Shown: positions 38,401-52,100, counted from the first letter of the stretch. The stretch: 64,000 nt of DNA from Colius striatus (GCF_028858725.1 NC_084790.1:3788001-3852000); one strand, 5' to 3'. Made by a program: numbers and translations. Notes: a model not told the origin generated them from the sequence alone.

Positions 38401-40856
38401 GACAGGGGCAGGACAGTTCCCGAGGGCTGAGGGAAAGGTTTGTCCCTGCTCTGCCACAGCTTTTGTCACCACCCCCGTGACATTTCAGAAGGTCTGGGGA
38501 GCAGCTGCAGCATACACAGCTCCAGCTCCATCGTGTTCTCACCTCCCTGCCCCCAGGACACAGCCGGCTGCCACAACCCACCAAGAACCTGGAAGGAGCC
38601 GGATAACCAGGGGGCAGGACCAGGGATGGGTATGGAAAGTGACAGCCCAGCTACCTCCTCTGTCTCAGCCTCTATGACAACTGGCACGTGCAGAAGCCTC
38701 GGTGCTGACTTCCCCTGGCATCTCCTGCCAGCCCCTAAACACCCCACGGGCGGGCAGCCACAGCCTGACCCACCGCGGCACAAAGGAGCCCGGCAGAGGA
38801 GACGCTTCTTACCTGCTCCCCGGCTCGGGGGGTCTCGGGCGGGTGGAGGGGGGCGACTGCTCTGCAGAGACGGGGAGGCTGAAGTGGGCGGCGGCGGGGC
38901 CAGACCCCGCAGAGGGCCGGGCGCCTTCCTGTGCAAGGAGTTGTGTCTCTGCGGCAGCTCCGGGGCGGACTCGTTGATGGGGCTGGAAGGGCCGTTGGGG
39001 ACACCGGGGGGTTGTCGATAAGGGGGCGGCGGAGCGGTGAGAGATTGACCCTGAGCCCCCGTTCGCAGGCTGACTGGGGAGGGAGGGGGTTTGACGGGCG
39101 GCGGGGCCGGGGGTCCGTCCCTGCTGCTGCCGGGCAGCCGCTGTCCCGGGGTGGGGGGTAGGGGCTTCTCGCGGTTGTAGGAGCAGCCCTTGGTGCCGTG
39201 CGCGGGCGGCGGGGCGGGCGGCGCGGCGGCACGGCGGCCGGGCGGTGGCGGCGGCGGGGCGGACGAGCTGTGCTTCATTCCCGTGCCGCCGCCGGCGGCG
39301 TTGGGCCGGGACAGATCCGGCAGCGACGGCCTCTGCGTGCGCGGCAGCTCCGGCGGGGAGCCGCGGCTGTTGTCAGCGTCATCTTGAGGTCGGTTGTTGC
39401 CGGCCGGCACCGGGGGCCTGGGGGCGGCCGCCCTGGAGCCGGGGACTTGTAGGGTTTGCTTACAGGAGCTGTCTGCAGGGGAAGGGAAAGCAAGAGAGTG
39501 AGCGGGCAGGCGGGGTCCCCCGAGCCTGCTGGGAGCACGGGGCAGCCTGCCCGCTCGGCTGAGGGCGGCCAGACCGCGGGGAACGCTGTCTGGCACGGGC
39601 AGGGAGCTGGCACCGCGCTCAGCCGCACACGGCTCCTCTCTCACCGCTGCTATTCGCTCTCTGGCTCGCTGGAAGGCAGGTTGCCACAGAAAATAGCACA
39701 GAGGAACGTTCAGAGAGACACGCGACTCCCGGGCCCTCCGAGGAGGTTTGGTTGGAGGGACAGTGTGGCAGGGAGAGAGGGAAAGCTGCTGTCCCTCACT
39801 GGAGGTGTCGGTTTGGGGTCTCTGCCTCTAACTAGCTGAACTCCAAGATCCTCAACTGCCTGTTGCTCAGGGACCTCCCTGGGGAACCCCCAGGCGAAGC
39901 AGGGGCAGATGGCCATTACCTGGGCAGTCCTTGGCTCCCACGGGCCTGAGCTTGGGCACACCACCCTGGAAGAGGCCGCCCTTTGGCTGGATCGCAGCCG
40001 AGCTCGAGCCGTAACTGCCGCCCTTGGGCTCTGGAAGGAAAGCGGTTAAGCCTGGTGTTATCATCTCCCATGAGCAGCCACCGGAGAACAGATGGGTGAG
40101 AGCCCAGGAGATGTTCTGAAGGGCACAGCAGCAGCCAGCACGGGGCTGAGAGCCTCCCGGGGTGGGGGGACACACAGGCTGTGTTCATACTCACTCTCGA
40201 GGATCGGGGCGCTCCGGTCGTTGACCTGTGTCACTTTCTTTAGCTTGGTCCCTTTACAGATGTCCTGCAGGAGGGCCCCGCGGCCTCGCTGCTCCTCTCG
40301 GCTCAGCTTGGGGGGCTCTGTGTTCGCCTGCAGACGAGAAGCAGCTCAGCAGTCTGCCTGCGTACACGGAGACCCTGATCCACAGAGCCCCACGGCTCCC
40401 ACACGAGCGCCCAGGCGCCCCCAGCCCTGCCAGGGCACAGCCTTCTCCAGGGGCTCCCTTCCAGACGGAGCGACGGGGCTGCCCCAGGTGAGCTTGAGAC
40501 ACCAACCCTACAACCCACATCCAAGCTCTGTTACAGTCAAGGGCAAAGTTCCCTGCCCTCCCCTCCCAAGCTGTCACAGAATTTCTGATAACAAGGCAAA
40601 GAAAAGCCCCATTTCACCCCTTCCAGGTGCTCTGCTGCAAGGGAAACCGAGACACGGCCCACAGAGCACTTGAAGCTCTCAGAGCCTGGACTTGAGAAGG
40701 TCCAGAGACAACAGAGGGGCCCCTGGCAAGTAGCACTGTGTGGAGACAGGACACCTCCCCACTTTACGATCACCCAGGTCACCAGAGCCCTACCTGACTG
40801 AAGGTGGGAGGCGGAGGGGGGCCAGGAGGTGGCGGCGGGGGAGGAGGGATTGGCAT
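35486..40856 (-). CDS. WIPF2: WAS/WASL-interacting protein family member 2
   Basis: Actin regulator that binds N-WASP/WASP and G-actin and promotes filopodia and receptor endocytosis. Secure coding exons (5' to 3'): 40856-40794, 40327-40195, 40030-39920, 39472-38813, 37710-37501 and 37393-37292. They are in phase and encode 426 residues. The start MPIPPPPPPPPGPPPPPTF is the polyproline N-terminus. The WH2 actin-binding motif is GALLQDICKGTKLKKV (about residues 36-51). Long profilin/SH3-type proline stretches follow, and the WASP-binding end reads DDFESKYSFHPVEDFPAPEE (about 393 on). The final exon is uncertain. The best acceptor is at 35,645/35,644, and in phase it reads GALPPPPCPPG and then runs to a stop at 35,488-35,486, about 38 residues longer than the short mammalian end. 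The ATG exon has an acceptor near 40,892. Confidence 0.9.
36200..36850 (+). mobile_element. Possible solo LTR of an endogenous retrovirus
   Basis: This low-GC, non-repetitive block in the last WIPF2 intron has an LTR-like layout: a TATA motif (CCTATAAAAG, 36,401-36,410), then a promoter-downstream region and an AT-rich part. It has no coding sequence and no second LTR was seen. Family and age are unknown and the borders are guesses. It could equally be ordinary intron or untranslated sequence. Confidence 0.25.
37070..37190 (-). mobile_element. CR1 LINE 3' end
   Basis: Short 3' fragment of CR1 in the last WIPF2 intron. It starts with two copies of the terminal octamer (CAGAATCA) followed by the typical TTTGGTTGGAAAAGACC and AAGATCACCAAGTCCAACC. 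Confidence 0.88.
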
Positions 40857-41084
40857 CCTGGCCTGGCTCCCGGCGGCTCTGGCTGCTCACTGCTGGGGAC
40901 AAGCCTGGTCACTCATGCCTGGAGGAACGAAGGGAGGAAGTGGTCAGAGGGACTGAGGGGAAAGCTGGTGAAGTGGCCACAGAGAAACATGGCCCCAGGC
41001 TAGTAAACAAGTGCCCAGTGCCTGCAGCTCCACAGGCCAGGCAGAGGCTGTTCTCTCCCAGCTGGCTCAAGGGGCCTCCTGGCT

Positions 41085-41612
41085 CTCACAGGATGGTGGG
41101 CGTTGGAAAGGACCTCTAGGGATCATCCAGTCCAATCCCCTGCTCAAGCAGGTCCACCTAGATCAGGGAGCACAGGAACACATCCAGGCAGGTTTGGAAA
41201 CCTCCCGAGAAGGAGCCTCCACACCTTCCCTGGGCAGCCTGGGCCAGAGCTCCCCCATATCAGCACCAAACAAGTTTCTCCTCATGTTGCAGTGGAACTG
41301 TTTGTGCTCCAGCTCGTGTCCATTACCCCTTGTCCTATCACTTGAGACAACAGAAAAAAAGTGTCCCCCCATCCTCCTGACACCCACCCTTTAGGTACTT
41401 TTAAGTGTTACTGAGGTCCCCCCTCAGCTGTCTCTTCTCCAGGCTGAAGAGCCCCAGGTCCTGCAGCCTTTCCTCATACGGAAGGTGCTCCGGTCCCCTC
41501 ATCATCTTGGTAGCCCTGTGCTGGCCTCTCTCTAGAAGTTCCCTAAAGTTCCCTCCTGAGCTGGGGAGCCCAAGAACCAGACATCCTCCCAACACCACAG
41601 AGCAGCAGGTCG
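41085..41612 (-). mobile_element. CR1 LINE fragment
   Basis: About 0.5 kb of CR1 in WIPF2 intron 1, same strand as the gene. It reads [14 protein letters not shown] on the minus strand and has typical 3' untranslated phrases (GGATCATCCAGTCCAATCCC). The terminal octamers are lost. It is a different subfamily from the copies at 0.3, 51.5 and 58.8 kb. Confidence 0.88.
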
Positions 41613-44600
41613 CAGCGGTGGGAGCCAGCACAGCCCCTCACCCCAAATCCCCAGGGCACCCGATGCCAGGGCAAAGCCTGCAGCTGAAAGCCAGGACATC
41701 TTTCACACAACCACCTCGCTCAGCAGAGAACAGCCAGCCAAGCCCATCCCGTGCCATCAACCCAGCTCCTTGATCTGCAGCTGGAGGCTGCTCACGTGGA
41801 AGTGTGACAAGGGCCCGTCAGCAGGCAGTGTGGCCGGCCCCGGAACACAGCCCCAGCGGGTCCCTCCAGCCACCAGCACTGTTGGATCTGCCAGATGGAT
41901 CACCGAGCACAAGACGTGGCGTGGGGCTGTCCTGGGGCTCCTACAAGCAGCGATGCTCCTATCCCTGAACAGCCCTGACACATAAAGCAGATTTTCCCAA
42001 CCACTCAGATCAACAACCTCGCCAACGCTCCCAAGGCCTGCCTGTGCCTCACTCCGTTTCCACAACCCCAAAGCCCCGCTGAAGCCATCCCAGCGGGCAA
42101 CACAACGTGCTTTCCCAACAGTCTGACTACACTTCGCCTCACTACAAGCCCAAAACGAATCCACCTCACCCCAAAGCTTACCCAAACAGCTCCCACACTT
42201 TGCATGAGCCCAGCAGCTCCGGTCGGCACCCCAAGAGTGAGCACGGAGGAAGTGGGGACAGGAAGAGGAGCCTGAATCACCAGCAGGTCACAGGACGGGC
42301 CCCTGGCAGGCTTGTGCCTCTGAGCAGCGTGCAGGTAGGGCCATCCCTACCTCACAGCACGGATCAGGGAATAGGAATGTGGTGACTGGAGGCCTCGCTC
42401 GCCACGCTGGGAGTTCCGGGCGCTCGAGGCTGAGTGAGAGGCAGGGGATAAATGCGCCTCTCTGGGCCACAGATGTCTTTCCCCCAGGATAACCCATTCC
42501 TCAACCATTAAAGGGGACCACAACACCAACGTGAGGTAAGAGCAAGAGAGTTTCACAGCTGAAGCTTCCACCTCCCAGCCCCTGACCTCCAGGGCACGCA
42601 ACCAGAGAGGCCAGAGGCGCATCCACAACAACGATGAAAGTCTCTTCACAAGCCAGCTACTGAAACCCAACTGCCCAGGACCTTTGAGATGGTTTTTATC
42701 AGGTGTTAAAATCCAGACCCTTCCCAAGACTCACCCTTTCCTAGCTAAGTTACAATCTGGCTGGTCCTCACGTGTCAGACACCCCCACTCTGTCACAGCA
42801 GAGGTGCGATGCCAGCGGCTCCCCGGCCCTCCAGCAAACCACCAGCTCCCTGCACATCAGCAGAATAAAGAAGTAAACTGCCTTTTAACTAAAAGCAGCT
42901 CTTCTACCAAGTGAGAAGCTCCTCAGATACAGACAGCCTCGTTGGGAGGACCTCCCTCCCTCCATCTTCTGGTGTTTTCTAAGACATCTCAGGCTCTCTG
43001 GTGACACCCGACACACCTCCGTGGAGCTGGGGAACCTGTTGTGACTCAGCAGGTTCTCATCTGTCGTGACGGGGCAGCCACCTCACTCCTGCCTTCCCCC
43101 TCCACCAAGCTGGAGGCCTCAAACAGAAAAGCCAAGGTCCGGTGTTTTCTCCTTCCAAGCCGGGATGCCCCGCAGACTGGAACCAAGCCCAGCAAAGCCA
43201 TTTGGTCGGTGCCTTTCCCACCAAAGGAAGATCAGAGGCGGCTCACAACGTGCTCGTTTGGGACCTGCCGGCGCTGCCAGGACGTGTTCCAACAGGAGCA
43301 CAACAGGACCACTTTTGCAGCGTGCTCCTTCCCAGCCTGCGGCAGGACGGCAGGGCCGGGCTGGGCTGGCACGAGCCGCTGCTGTCAGGGCACAGCGCGG
43401 TGTTGGGGGGACGGCGCGATGGCATCACCGGCGGGAGCGGACGGGCAAGAGAGCCCTGGCCTTGTTTGAACACCAGCAACTGGAGGTAATTAGCACAGAT
43501 ACAGCTGAGAAACGTGCCAGGTAATGAGACTCCTGACTGGGTCTCATGTGTCACACAGGCCTGAGCCAGCACTGGGGCGGTGCCAGCGCTGCAGGCTGTC
43601 ACCTCCGCTCCTGACCCGTGGGAACACAAACATGCCCATCACCTCCCCCTTACACCCAGCTGGTTTCTCATGGGGTGCCGCTTCCCAGCCAGCTCTGCAC
43701 CTTGAGGTCACAAGAGCCCCTTCAGATACTCCTATAATGGAGGCACACCGCCTTGTCACACGCAGACAAGACAGGCTGGTCAGCTGCCAGAAGACAAGTC
43801 AGTGCCACGTCTGCAAAGGGATGCGTGCTGCTCGGGTCTCCCTGTGTGCCCTGCTGCCCCCCACGTAAGCCCTGCGTCAGCTAAGGACAATGCCACAGCA
43901 GCATTGCCTCCCCTAAGCACAGCCATGGAGGAGAGGGGTATTTCTACAAAGAAAACCATGAGTCATTATCTCCCCATATCTAACATGCCCTTAAAACTAG
44001 CGCTGCACCGAAACCCGCGTTCAGATAAAGGCTCTGACCTAGAAGAGTGAGAGAAGAGTTTAAGCTAAAGCAGCTTGAGGATAAACTGAATTCCCGAGAA
44101 AACAGGTCATTTCGTTTCAGCACACGGCCCCGTTCAGGTTGGGGATTAACAACAAAGGTCACATTGAAAAACCAAACTCGGGAGGCACCGAACTCGGTGC
44201 AGCTGCTGATCGTTTCGTACCAGGAGAAAAGCCTGGGTGGGAACGCTGGGGTGAGCCGTGCCTGCCTTTAACACAAAGCCTACATCTTTAATGTTCCTGA
44301 AGACAGACAGCTGACAAAGATTAGGGAGACACAGAGATAAATCCTTCAGGAAGGGGGAAAAGAAAACCCCAACAAACATGAGGGTTTCTTGCAAGACTGC
44401 TCACCACCCCTCGCTGCCTGGCGTATGCCTTACGGAAACCGTGCCCTTTGAAACAATGCTGCTCCGACAGCGACTTTGCTGCCTTTCTGCTCCTTTGTTC
44501 TTCCTTACCAGGGATCCTTCCCCAGAGCCAGATCTGGGCCTTTGAGAGCTCCATATGCTGCGGTGGCAGCTCGCTGCGCTTGAAGGGAAAGTGGTTTGAA

Positions 44601-47600
44601 AGACCTGAATTGGGGCAGGGAGAGAGACACCAGCCAGATCAAAGCGCATGGGAGAGCCCGTCTTGGGTGAAGCCAGGAGAGGCTGGTTGGCACCTCAGCT
44701 TTCCTTGTGAAAGACAAAAAAAAACAAGCCCCAAGAAAGCTGTGAGAAAACCAGGAGGAAGAGGACGTGTGAAAAGCTCTGACTCCCGAGCAGAGAGCGT
44801 TCAGGGAAATCCAGGGGAGCCTGCAGAAAGCTGCTTCCAGAGCTGCTGCTCGGCTGCTGGGCCCCACCACAGGCCAGCCCTGCAGCACTTCGGGTCAGCG
44901 CTGCCCTGCCCACCCGGGGCTCAACACACAGTCAACCCCAAGGACGTCACATTGAGCAGCCCCCCTCTCCCGTAAAGTGGCTGAACTGGCCAGCCCTGGC
45001 CTGGCCAGGACCACTGGCCACAGTTGCCATGAAGGGAAACACACTGGCTCTTCCCTCCAGCAGCCCTGGATCCTGCTCATCCCTTGTGTGGGGTGTGAGG
45101 GTGGTTTGGTTGTTGAGCAGGACAGGCAGCAGTGACCTTCAGCAGCCTTCAGCGCATTTCCTTTGCCGGCTTTTGGGGGGGGGGGCAGGGGGGGGAGGTG
45201 GATTTGGGCGCTGCAGAGGATTTGTGTGTTTCACAGCTCCACCGCCCCAGCCCGCATTTGCAAACCCGAGACGAAGAGCCTTCATCCTCAGGGAGGCTGC
45301 GGCTTTGAACTGGAGATCAAGAGGAATTTCCAACCCTCTGATGTCGGCTGCAGAATGCGGCTGCACCGGTTTGGGGACCGACTTCCAAGGCTGGACCTCT
45401 CCAACACCCTCCCACCCCCGCCTTTATCTTCCACCTCTTCCCATCCAATCCCTCAAGAGTTCCTCTTCACCCCAAGAGCAAACCCTTCCCAATTCGGAGC
45501 CCGTCCTCCGAAGCCTGACATTTCTGAGGAGAGAGGGCTCCGGCGGCGCCCGAGATGCGACATAAATAATTTATCCTGAGAGACAGCCATCGCAGGATTT
45601 AAGGTCATTCAGGCTTTTAAAATCGTATCAGCATGCTTTAAGAGAGTTGAGCTGCCACCTCGATTTGGAGCGTCTCAAAGAGCCGGCGCATCTCTGCGTG
45701 CAGACAAGACAGACACAATCCAGCCCCCCCTCCCCCCGAGGGACTCAGACGTTCGCTCTGAATTATTAACAACCCACGGTCACTGACAATGCATTTTTAA
45801 CAAAACCCTCAACACAAAAGTTTCTAGTGCCTCGGGGCTGAATTCCACAGCCCTCAGACCCTGTTCCCCCTCCCATCACCGCATCCCAGAGCTAGGCTGT
45901 CCTTTAGCAGCTTTCCACAGTCGGCGGAGGAAGCCTTTAATCAGGAGCAAGGAATCGTGTCCCGACATTGGGCTGCAGCAAAGGGAAGAGCAGGAAAAGC
46001 CCATCCCGGGAGGGTCGGCAGACTTCCCTGCCTCTCCCTGTCCCATGTGCCAGGCGAGAAGGGAAAGGAAGCCAGGGAGGGAGAGGTGGCACACGAGGGG
46101 ATCGGGCAGGAACCGCTCTGAACCACCGCTCTCTGACAGACAGCTCTGATTGTTCCAGGGGGAGGAAGCGGCAGGAGACACAGGGACTTCCCGCCTGCTT
46201 GGAGGGTGACCTGCAGCTGGGAATAACTGTGCTGCAGGGCCCACACCAGAGAACAATACGCTGCTAAAGTGGCTCCTGAGCTCCATGGTGTTAGTGTTCA
46301 GACAAAAAACACCCTCTTAATCAACTGCCGACGATGCACCATCCGTCCCCTTGGCTGTGGGCTCCAACACATGTGACTGAAGCCTGCAGGCTGGAGCTGA
46401 CAGAGCCGGGAGCTCTTCGAGGTGCAGAGGGAGCAAGGCATATACTGGTGGCCTCAGGCTGCTACAAGTGAGACAGAGAGCACAGAGGGGCTCCAGCCAC
46501 CTCTGAGAGCCATTTAAAGCCCCCCAGCAGCAGCAGGGCCCGCTCACACCGCGCTCATTTAGAGGCAGGTGCCAACGAGCCACCTCTAAGGCTCTTGCAC
46601 AGCAGACCCAGTCTTTAGTCTCTGGGGGGGCTGCGGCTGACACCTCAGCGGGAACAACCGAACCAACCCGCGGCTCTTCCCACCCTCGCTCCGAACCCAC
46701 AGCGCACAAAGCGATCTGCGAAACAGCCTCTGGGCGGCACGGCAGGCCCTTCCCCGCCAGCAGACAGCCAGGCTCCGGCTCCAGCCTGCCACCCTCAGTT
46801 GATGCTGTCAAGCTGCCGCAGCGCCGGCTGACAACCAGAGCCTGACTCACCAGGCTGGGACAGCGAGGTGCCCAGGTGAAAGCCTCTGCCAAAGAAAAGA
46901 GAAGGCACACTCGTTGGGAGGGAGGCCCAAAGCAAACCCCCGTGCCAAGCTTTCCTCCCAGGCTCGCCCCAGCAGTTGGCCACCAGCCTACCCACCCTCG
47001 GCATCGCTCAAGGCCTGGTGTTTCCGTGTCTCCCTCCTCTGCTCTGCCCTGCCCCAGTGCACAAGGGGCAGCGTCTCAGCAAGAGGTCTCTGCCCCATGG
47101 GACTGTGCAGGGCGTTTGAGGAGGAAAGGCAGTGATCTGCCCACTCCCCAGGCCCCCACACAGAGGGTTCGGTTACAACCGTGGAAAACAACCCTGGTGA
47201 AAACACAGCCACTGCCTGCAGGGAGGGCTGCTGCCCTCCGGAGGGTAACTTTGCCTCCACAGCAGCAGCTCCAGCTTAAGCTCCTGCACTCAGCTTAAAC
47301 AAACCCAAGGCCCTGCTGTGCTCCTGCTCTGCCTGTGGTCCTTTGGTGCCTTCGCTCAGCAAGGTGGCTCCCGAGGCTGGGGTGGTCTCCTCTGTCCTGG
47401 CCAAACGCCCCCAGGAGGGACAGCCCTACCCCTTGAGGTCTCTCTCATCTCCCACCCGGCCTCCGTGACACTCCCTTCCTCTTCCTCTGCTTTCAGGGAG
47501 GTTGAGGACTTGAGACCTCCAGCTCTGCTCCCTTTTGCCAGAGGGGCTGGGCCTCTCTCTGCCTGCTAACCAACCGCTTGTGCCGACTCTTGAGCAAGAG

Positions 47601-50600
47601 CTGCTCCGATTCCACAGCGGGAAGCGGCCCTGGAGGAGACGAGCAGAGCTGGAGTGGGAGGTCTCCTGCTGTTCCACAAAACCCAGCCAAGTGTTCTCAG
47701 GGTTTTCCTAGGCAAAGGCCAAGCAAGAGACGCACTGACCCGCAATCCAGAGCGCGCAGGGCAAGCAACTGAGGCAAAGGGCAAGTCGTGGGCAACGTCG
47801 GGAGGTGCCTGCTGGAAGGGCACAGGATAAACTCACCCTGAACCACCTCAAAGCCACAACAGCCTCGCAGAAAGGAAGTGGCCGCTCAGAAAACCATCGC
47901 TGACCGCTCGTAAAACATTGCACTGGCTACAGAAACGCAGCCAGAGCCCTTCAGAGGGCATTTACAAGCTGCCCGAGAACACCCGTCGCTTAAAGCGTTA
48001 TTTCGGGACGCACGTCTACATCTGATGTTTTGTGCATGGCCCGAAAGCTGCCAGAAGCCTCACCACGGGGGCTGAGCCACACCGTGGGACGGCTAGGAAG
48101 GCTCGGGGTGAGCAGGGAGCCCACACTGGGGCAGGAGGGGGCAGGTGGGGAGGGCTCGGCCTCAGCGTCCCTCGCTGCGGCAGCCGCAGCTGCGGGAGGT
48201 GTGAGAGCGCGAAGGAAGCGCCGGTGTCACTGCCAAGGGGAAACGGAGCCAAGGCCCATCAGAGCGAGTCCTCGGCTGCTTTTCAGGTCGGTAGGTGCCA
48301 AGAATGGGCTGCAAATCCACAGCCCCGTGCAGAGGGAAAGGAGGGGTTGCTGTGAGACATGACCTAGTAACGGGGTGTGAGAGACCCAGCGATGGGGGTC
48401 GGGTCAGATGGGCTTTGCAGACGTAACCCTGTCACTCCCAGCAACCAGGCCAGGAGGAAACACCACAAAAACCACGCAGGGAAGCTGCCCTGCTGCCTCA
48501 GCAGAAGCAGGGACAGGCCCCGGGTGCAGCGTGCATCGCTGCAGGAGCCTCACAGCAGCAGGTCAGGCCACGGCAGGACGCTCCACACAGCACCGCGTCC
48601 ACACTGCCCCACGGCCCAGGCTCCACGCTGCGAGAGAGCCTCTGGAGCTCCCCTCGCCCACTCCCGCTGGGGAGGGGAGCACAGAGCCCCCCACAAACCT
48701 CTGCACCCCTCTCCCCACCAGCATCTCCCAAGCTGCCCAGGGAGAGTGTGCCCAGGCCACAGGCTCTGGCTGGTGCAGCCTGTCCCGCTGAGCAGCAGGA
48801 ATCTCTCTGGTTACAGCATCACAAGGTGGGAGACACCAGAGCAAGGAAGGGGAGGCACGATGGCGTGAAGCAGAGAGGCACCCGAGCGCCAGCATCACGC
48901 CAGGGCACTGGGAGCGGCACGGTGCTGCAGATTTCAGCTCCCAGTGCTGCAGCTCCCAGCTTTGAGGCCGGTGGTGAAGAAACCGGCCCAACTCTGGGGG
49001 GGGAAAAAAAAAGAAAGTGGATTTCTGAACCAACCTCGTAAGATCAGAGCGAGGAGCAAAGCCTGGGAGCCGTGCTCTTGCCAGAGCTGCTGTGGCAAAG
49101 CCAGCCAGAGAAACCCAACACGCTCAGCCCCTCGTTAGCAGGGCACTTTCCTCCCCTCGCTCCCTCCTCCCACCTTTTCTTCCCAGCAGAGCAGATCTGC
49201 CTTCCTTCCAAGCAGCCAGATGTAAGTAAGAAGGTCAGACAAGGACCAGAGCGCCTCGACAACAGCACTTTAAAAGCACAGAGAAGCGAGCCCTGGCCTG
49301 GAACACGCCCCATCACACTGTCGCCAGCAGAGAGCGGGGAGCAGTGTGTGTCACCTCGGGGGTCACAGAACACCCAACGGCACTCGCTGCAGTGACTTCC
49401 CTGTCAGGGCCCAAAGCTTTGCAGCCCCTCGTGTCTGTGTTTAGACCTGCTTTTAGTGGCAAAAACCCCCCAAGAGACACTTCCCTGGGCAAGGTGTCAG
49501 AAGCGCTGCCCTCCGTGCCACGCTCACGCCCCAGCGCCGGGCACCACACACGCTCCAGATGGCACCGGATTGGCAACGCCGCGGCTGACAGGCCACGATT
49601 GTTCCCGGTGGGATGAAGCCAAACCCTCCCTCAACCCCCTCCCACAGCACAAAGAGGGGTCTGTGCTCTCCCAGCCCCGGAGCAGCCGCTGGAAAACAGG
49701 CTCTGCCTTTTGCATTCCTGCACTGCAGCGAGCGGGAGAGCTGCTGTGCCACCAGCTCACGAGGGGATGGCGCCCCCGGGGAGGGGGGTGCTCAGGCAAA
49801 GAAGTGGTACCAAAACCCCTCGAGGACGTGTCAGACACGGTAAGCATGGAAGGGAGGCAGGCAGTGAGGTGAGAAGAGCAGAGGATGTGTTCAGCAGGTA
49901 GCTCTGCCCCGGAGAGCACGTTGGAGCCGGCTGGATTCGCACCTCATCTGCAAACCCAGCCGACTGCTTCGGTGCTGGAGACAGCAGCGGGGCAGATCTG
50001 AGCCTCTGCGGCAGCCACCGACACTCCACATCAGAGATCAGGCCAGGACAGAGCAACCCAGGCAGACACTTGTCCGGGGCCAAGTCTGCCAAAGGTGAAC
50101 CGAGGCCGAGCTGGGAAGGCAGCACCTGGCCCAGAGCCCCCACTCAGCCCAGCCCACGCTCACTGAAACCACTTCTCATGTCACACCTCTGCCTCCACCT
50201 GGCTCAAGGACGCTGCTGCACCGGCCCCTCGCTGCTGCCTTCCCACTGGAAAAGGTGGGAACAATGCTCTCCAGACCACTGGAGTGGGGAAACACACCAC
50301 AGAGCAGCTCAATGTCCCATAACTGCCCGTCAGCTGAGAGGTCAGGAGGCGGTTGGCATCTCCTCCCACCCCACAGGCCCCAGAAACACTGCCCAAAGCC
50401 AAGAAGGTGCAGGAGGGACACAGCCTGGGCCCCTGCTCGTCATAAGGGGCTAGCTGCAGTAGGGACTCGAGGTAACTCTCACCCTCTGCTTGGTGAATCA
50501 GCTGTTTCAGGGGACACTCCAGCACTGTGCTCAGGGGGGTCTGCCCTGAGTTGTCCCAAAGCCACCTTGGCCACTGCATCCCCTGCAGCTTCTCTGTGCC

Positions 50601-51500
50601 AGGGCAAACACAAGCACCACCTTGACAGGACCCGAGCCTAAGGAGGAACTGGCACAGCACCCCACAGCCTGAACCCATCTGCAGCCCTCCCGAGGGCATC
50701 GACCTGCACGGGGAGCCCTGAGAACACAGAGCCAGGGTGGGCAGGAGCTGCTGATCGGCGCCAGACAGGCACTCAAGGGCAGGGAAACACGGGCTGCATC
50801 AGTTCTGCTGAGTCTTGGCAGGGGAGAGGCTGCGGCTGCTGGTGCCACGGCGCTGCTGCTCTCCCTCCGTCCCAAAGGACGAGCAGGAAACAATCAGACG
50901 CTTGTTTCGTTCGCTTACAGACGGTGCTCCGAGGGGTCTGGAGCAGCAGGAACAGTGTCCTCACGGCCCGGGTGCTGCCGTGGTGGGGGGGGGGGGGGGA
51001 AGGGCCGGCGGAGGGAGCACGGAGCCGCTGCCGTGTTTACCCAGAGCAGAAGGGAGAGCCCAGCCTCCGCCGTGGCACACGCTGCACTTCGCTGCCTGGC
51101 CATATGCTGCTCCACACCCGGGTATTTCACAGGCAGAGGCTGCTCAGGCCGCAGTTTGCCGACGCCAGGCCCAGAGGAGCGCTCAGGTTTGGGGACCCTG
51201 AGCCTGGCCTCACCCCGCGACCACCGACCCCTCCAGGACGGCACAACCCAAACCTGCTCGGGCACGGGCACGGAGCCCACCCTGCTCCCCGAGGGCAGGG
51301 GGCGAGGACCAAGCACCGTCCGTTGAGACGGGAAGAAGCAAAACCGGTGGCAGCTCTCCCCGGGATCCCCGCGGACCCTTCCTCTGCCGCCCCAGCACGG
51401 CCCTTCCCCGCGACCCCCCGCGAAACTCCTCCTCAGTGTCCCTGTGCGCACCCGCGGCCCCCCCACAGCCGGCCCCGGCCTCCTGCTCCCCGACACGGCC
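41613..51500 (-). other. WIPF2: WIPF2 intron 1
   Basis: About 10 kb lies between the untranslated first exon and the ATG exon. GC content is lower than elsewhere and no coding exon, RNA gene or long repeat was recognised. The block at 45,560-45,830 is AT-rich and unique, with ATAAATAATTTAT (13-bp palindrome, about 45,562-45,574), TTAAAATCGTATCAGCATGC and AATTATTAAC. It is the best candidate for a conserved noncoding element in this intron. Confidence 0.5.
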
Positions 51501-51521
51501 CCGGAACCACGGCATCGCTTC

Positions 51522-51715
51522 GACCGGAGAAGCCCTTGGAGCTGCTGCAGTCCCAGCCCTGCCCTCACCCTGCGCAGCCCACCGCTGACCCACGGCCCTC
51601 AGCGCCTCAGCCCCACGGCTCCGGGATGCCTCCAGGGCTGGGCACTGCCCCAGCTCCCCGTGCAGCCTGGCACAGGGGCTGACACCTCCCTCGCTGCCAA
51701 AGCTCTCCCCAAAGC
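51522..51715 (-). mobile_element. CR1 LINE fragment in WIPF2 CpG island
   Basis: About 190 bp is clearly related to the 3' part of the CR1 copies at 58.83-59.01 kb and 0.72-0.91 kb (GAAGCCCTTGGAGCTGCTGC, then GGGCTGGGCACTGCCCCAGC). It lies about 170 bp inside the presumed first intron and is GC-enriched. The terminal octamer is missing. Confidence 0.8.
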
Positions 51716-51881
51716 CGCCCTCATCCCCCGCAGCCGCCCACCGACCCGCCGCTCCCCGCTCCGCAGGGGCCGCACGCAGCCCCGGCCGCAGGCCCCGCGC
51801 GCCCCTCCTGAGCCCCGGCCCGGCACGGGGAGGCCCCGCGGGCCGCAGCCCCGGCCCCCGCCGCCCCGGCCCCGCGCTCAC

Positions 51882-52100
51882 CCGCCGCCTCCTCCCGCCG
51901 CACCCGGAAACGCGGCCCCGCGGCGCCGTCCGGCCTCCAGCCGCCGACCAACAAAATGGCGGCGGCCGCCCCGGCCTGCGCCTGCGCCCGCCCCCGCCGC
52001 GGATGTGGGCGGTGCCGCGCCGCCATGCTGGGGAGGGCGCGGCAGCCGGGCGGGGGCAGGGCGCTGCGGCCGCCATCTTGGGAAGGTCACCGCCCGTCGG
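51882..52100 (-). promoter_or_regulatory. WIPF2: WIPF2 promoter and untranslated exon 1
   Basis: A CpG island contains a YY1-type element GCCGCCATTTTG (minus strand, 51,952-51,963), which commonly marks the first bases of TATA-less messages. It is followed on the minus strand by about 75 bases ending in a good donor (GGCGG|GTGAGC, 51882/51881). This would be the untranslated exon 1 of WIPF2. The inverse element GCCGCCATCTTG on the plus strand (52,069-52,080) hints at divergent transcription. Confidence 0.6.
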
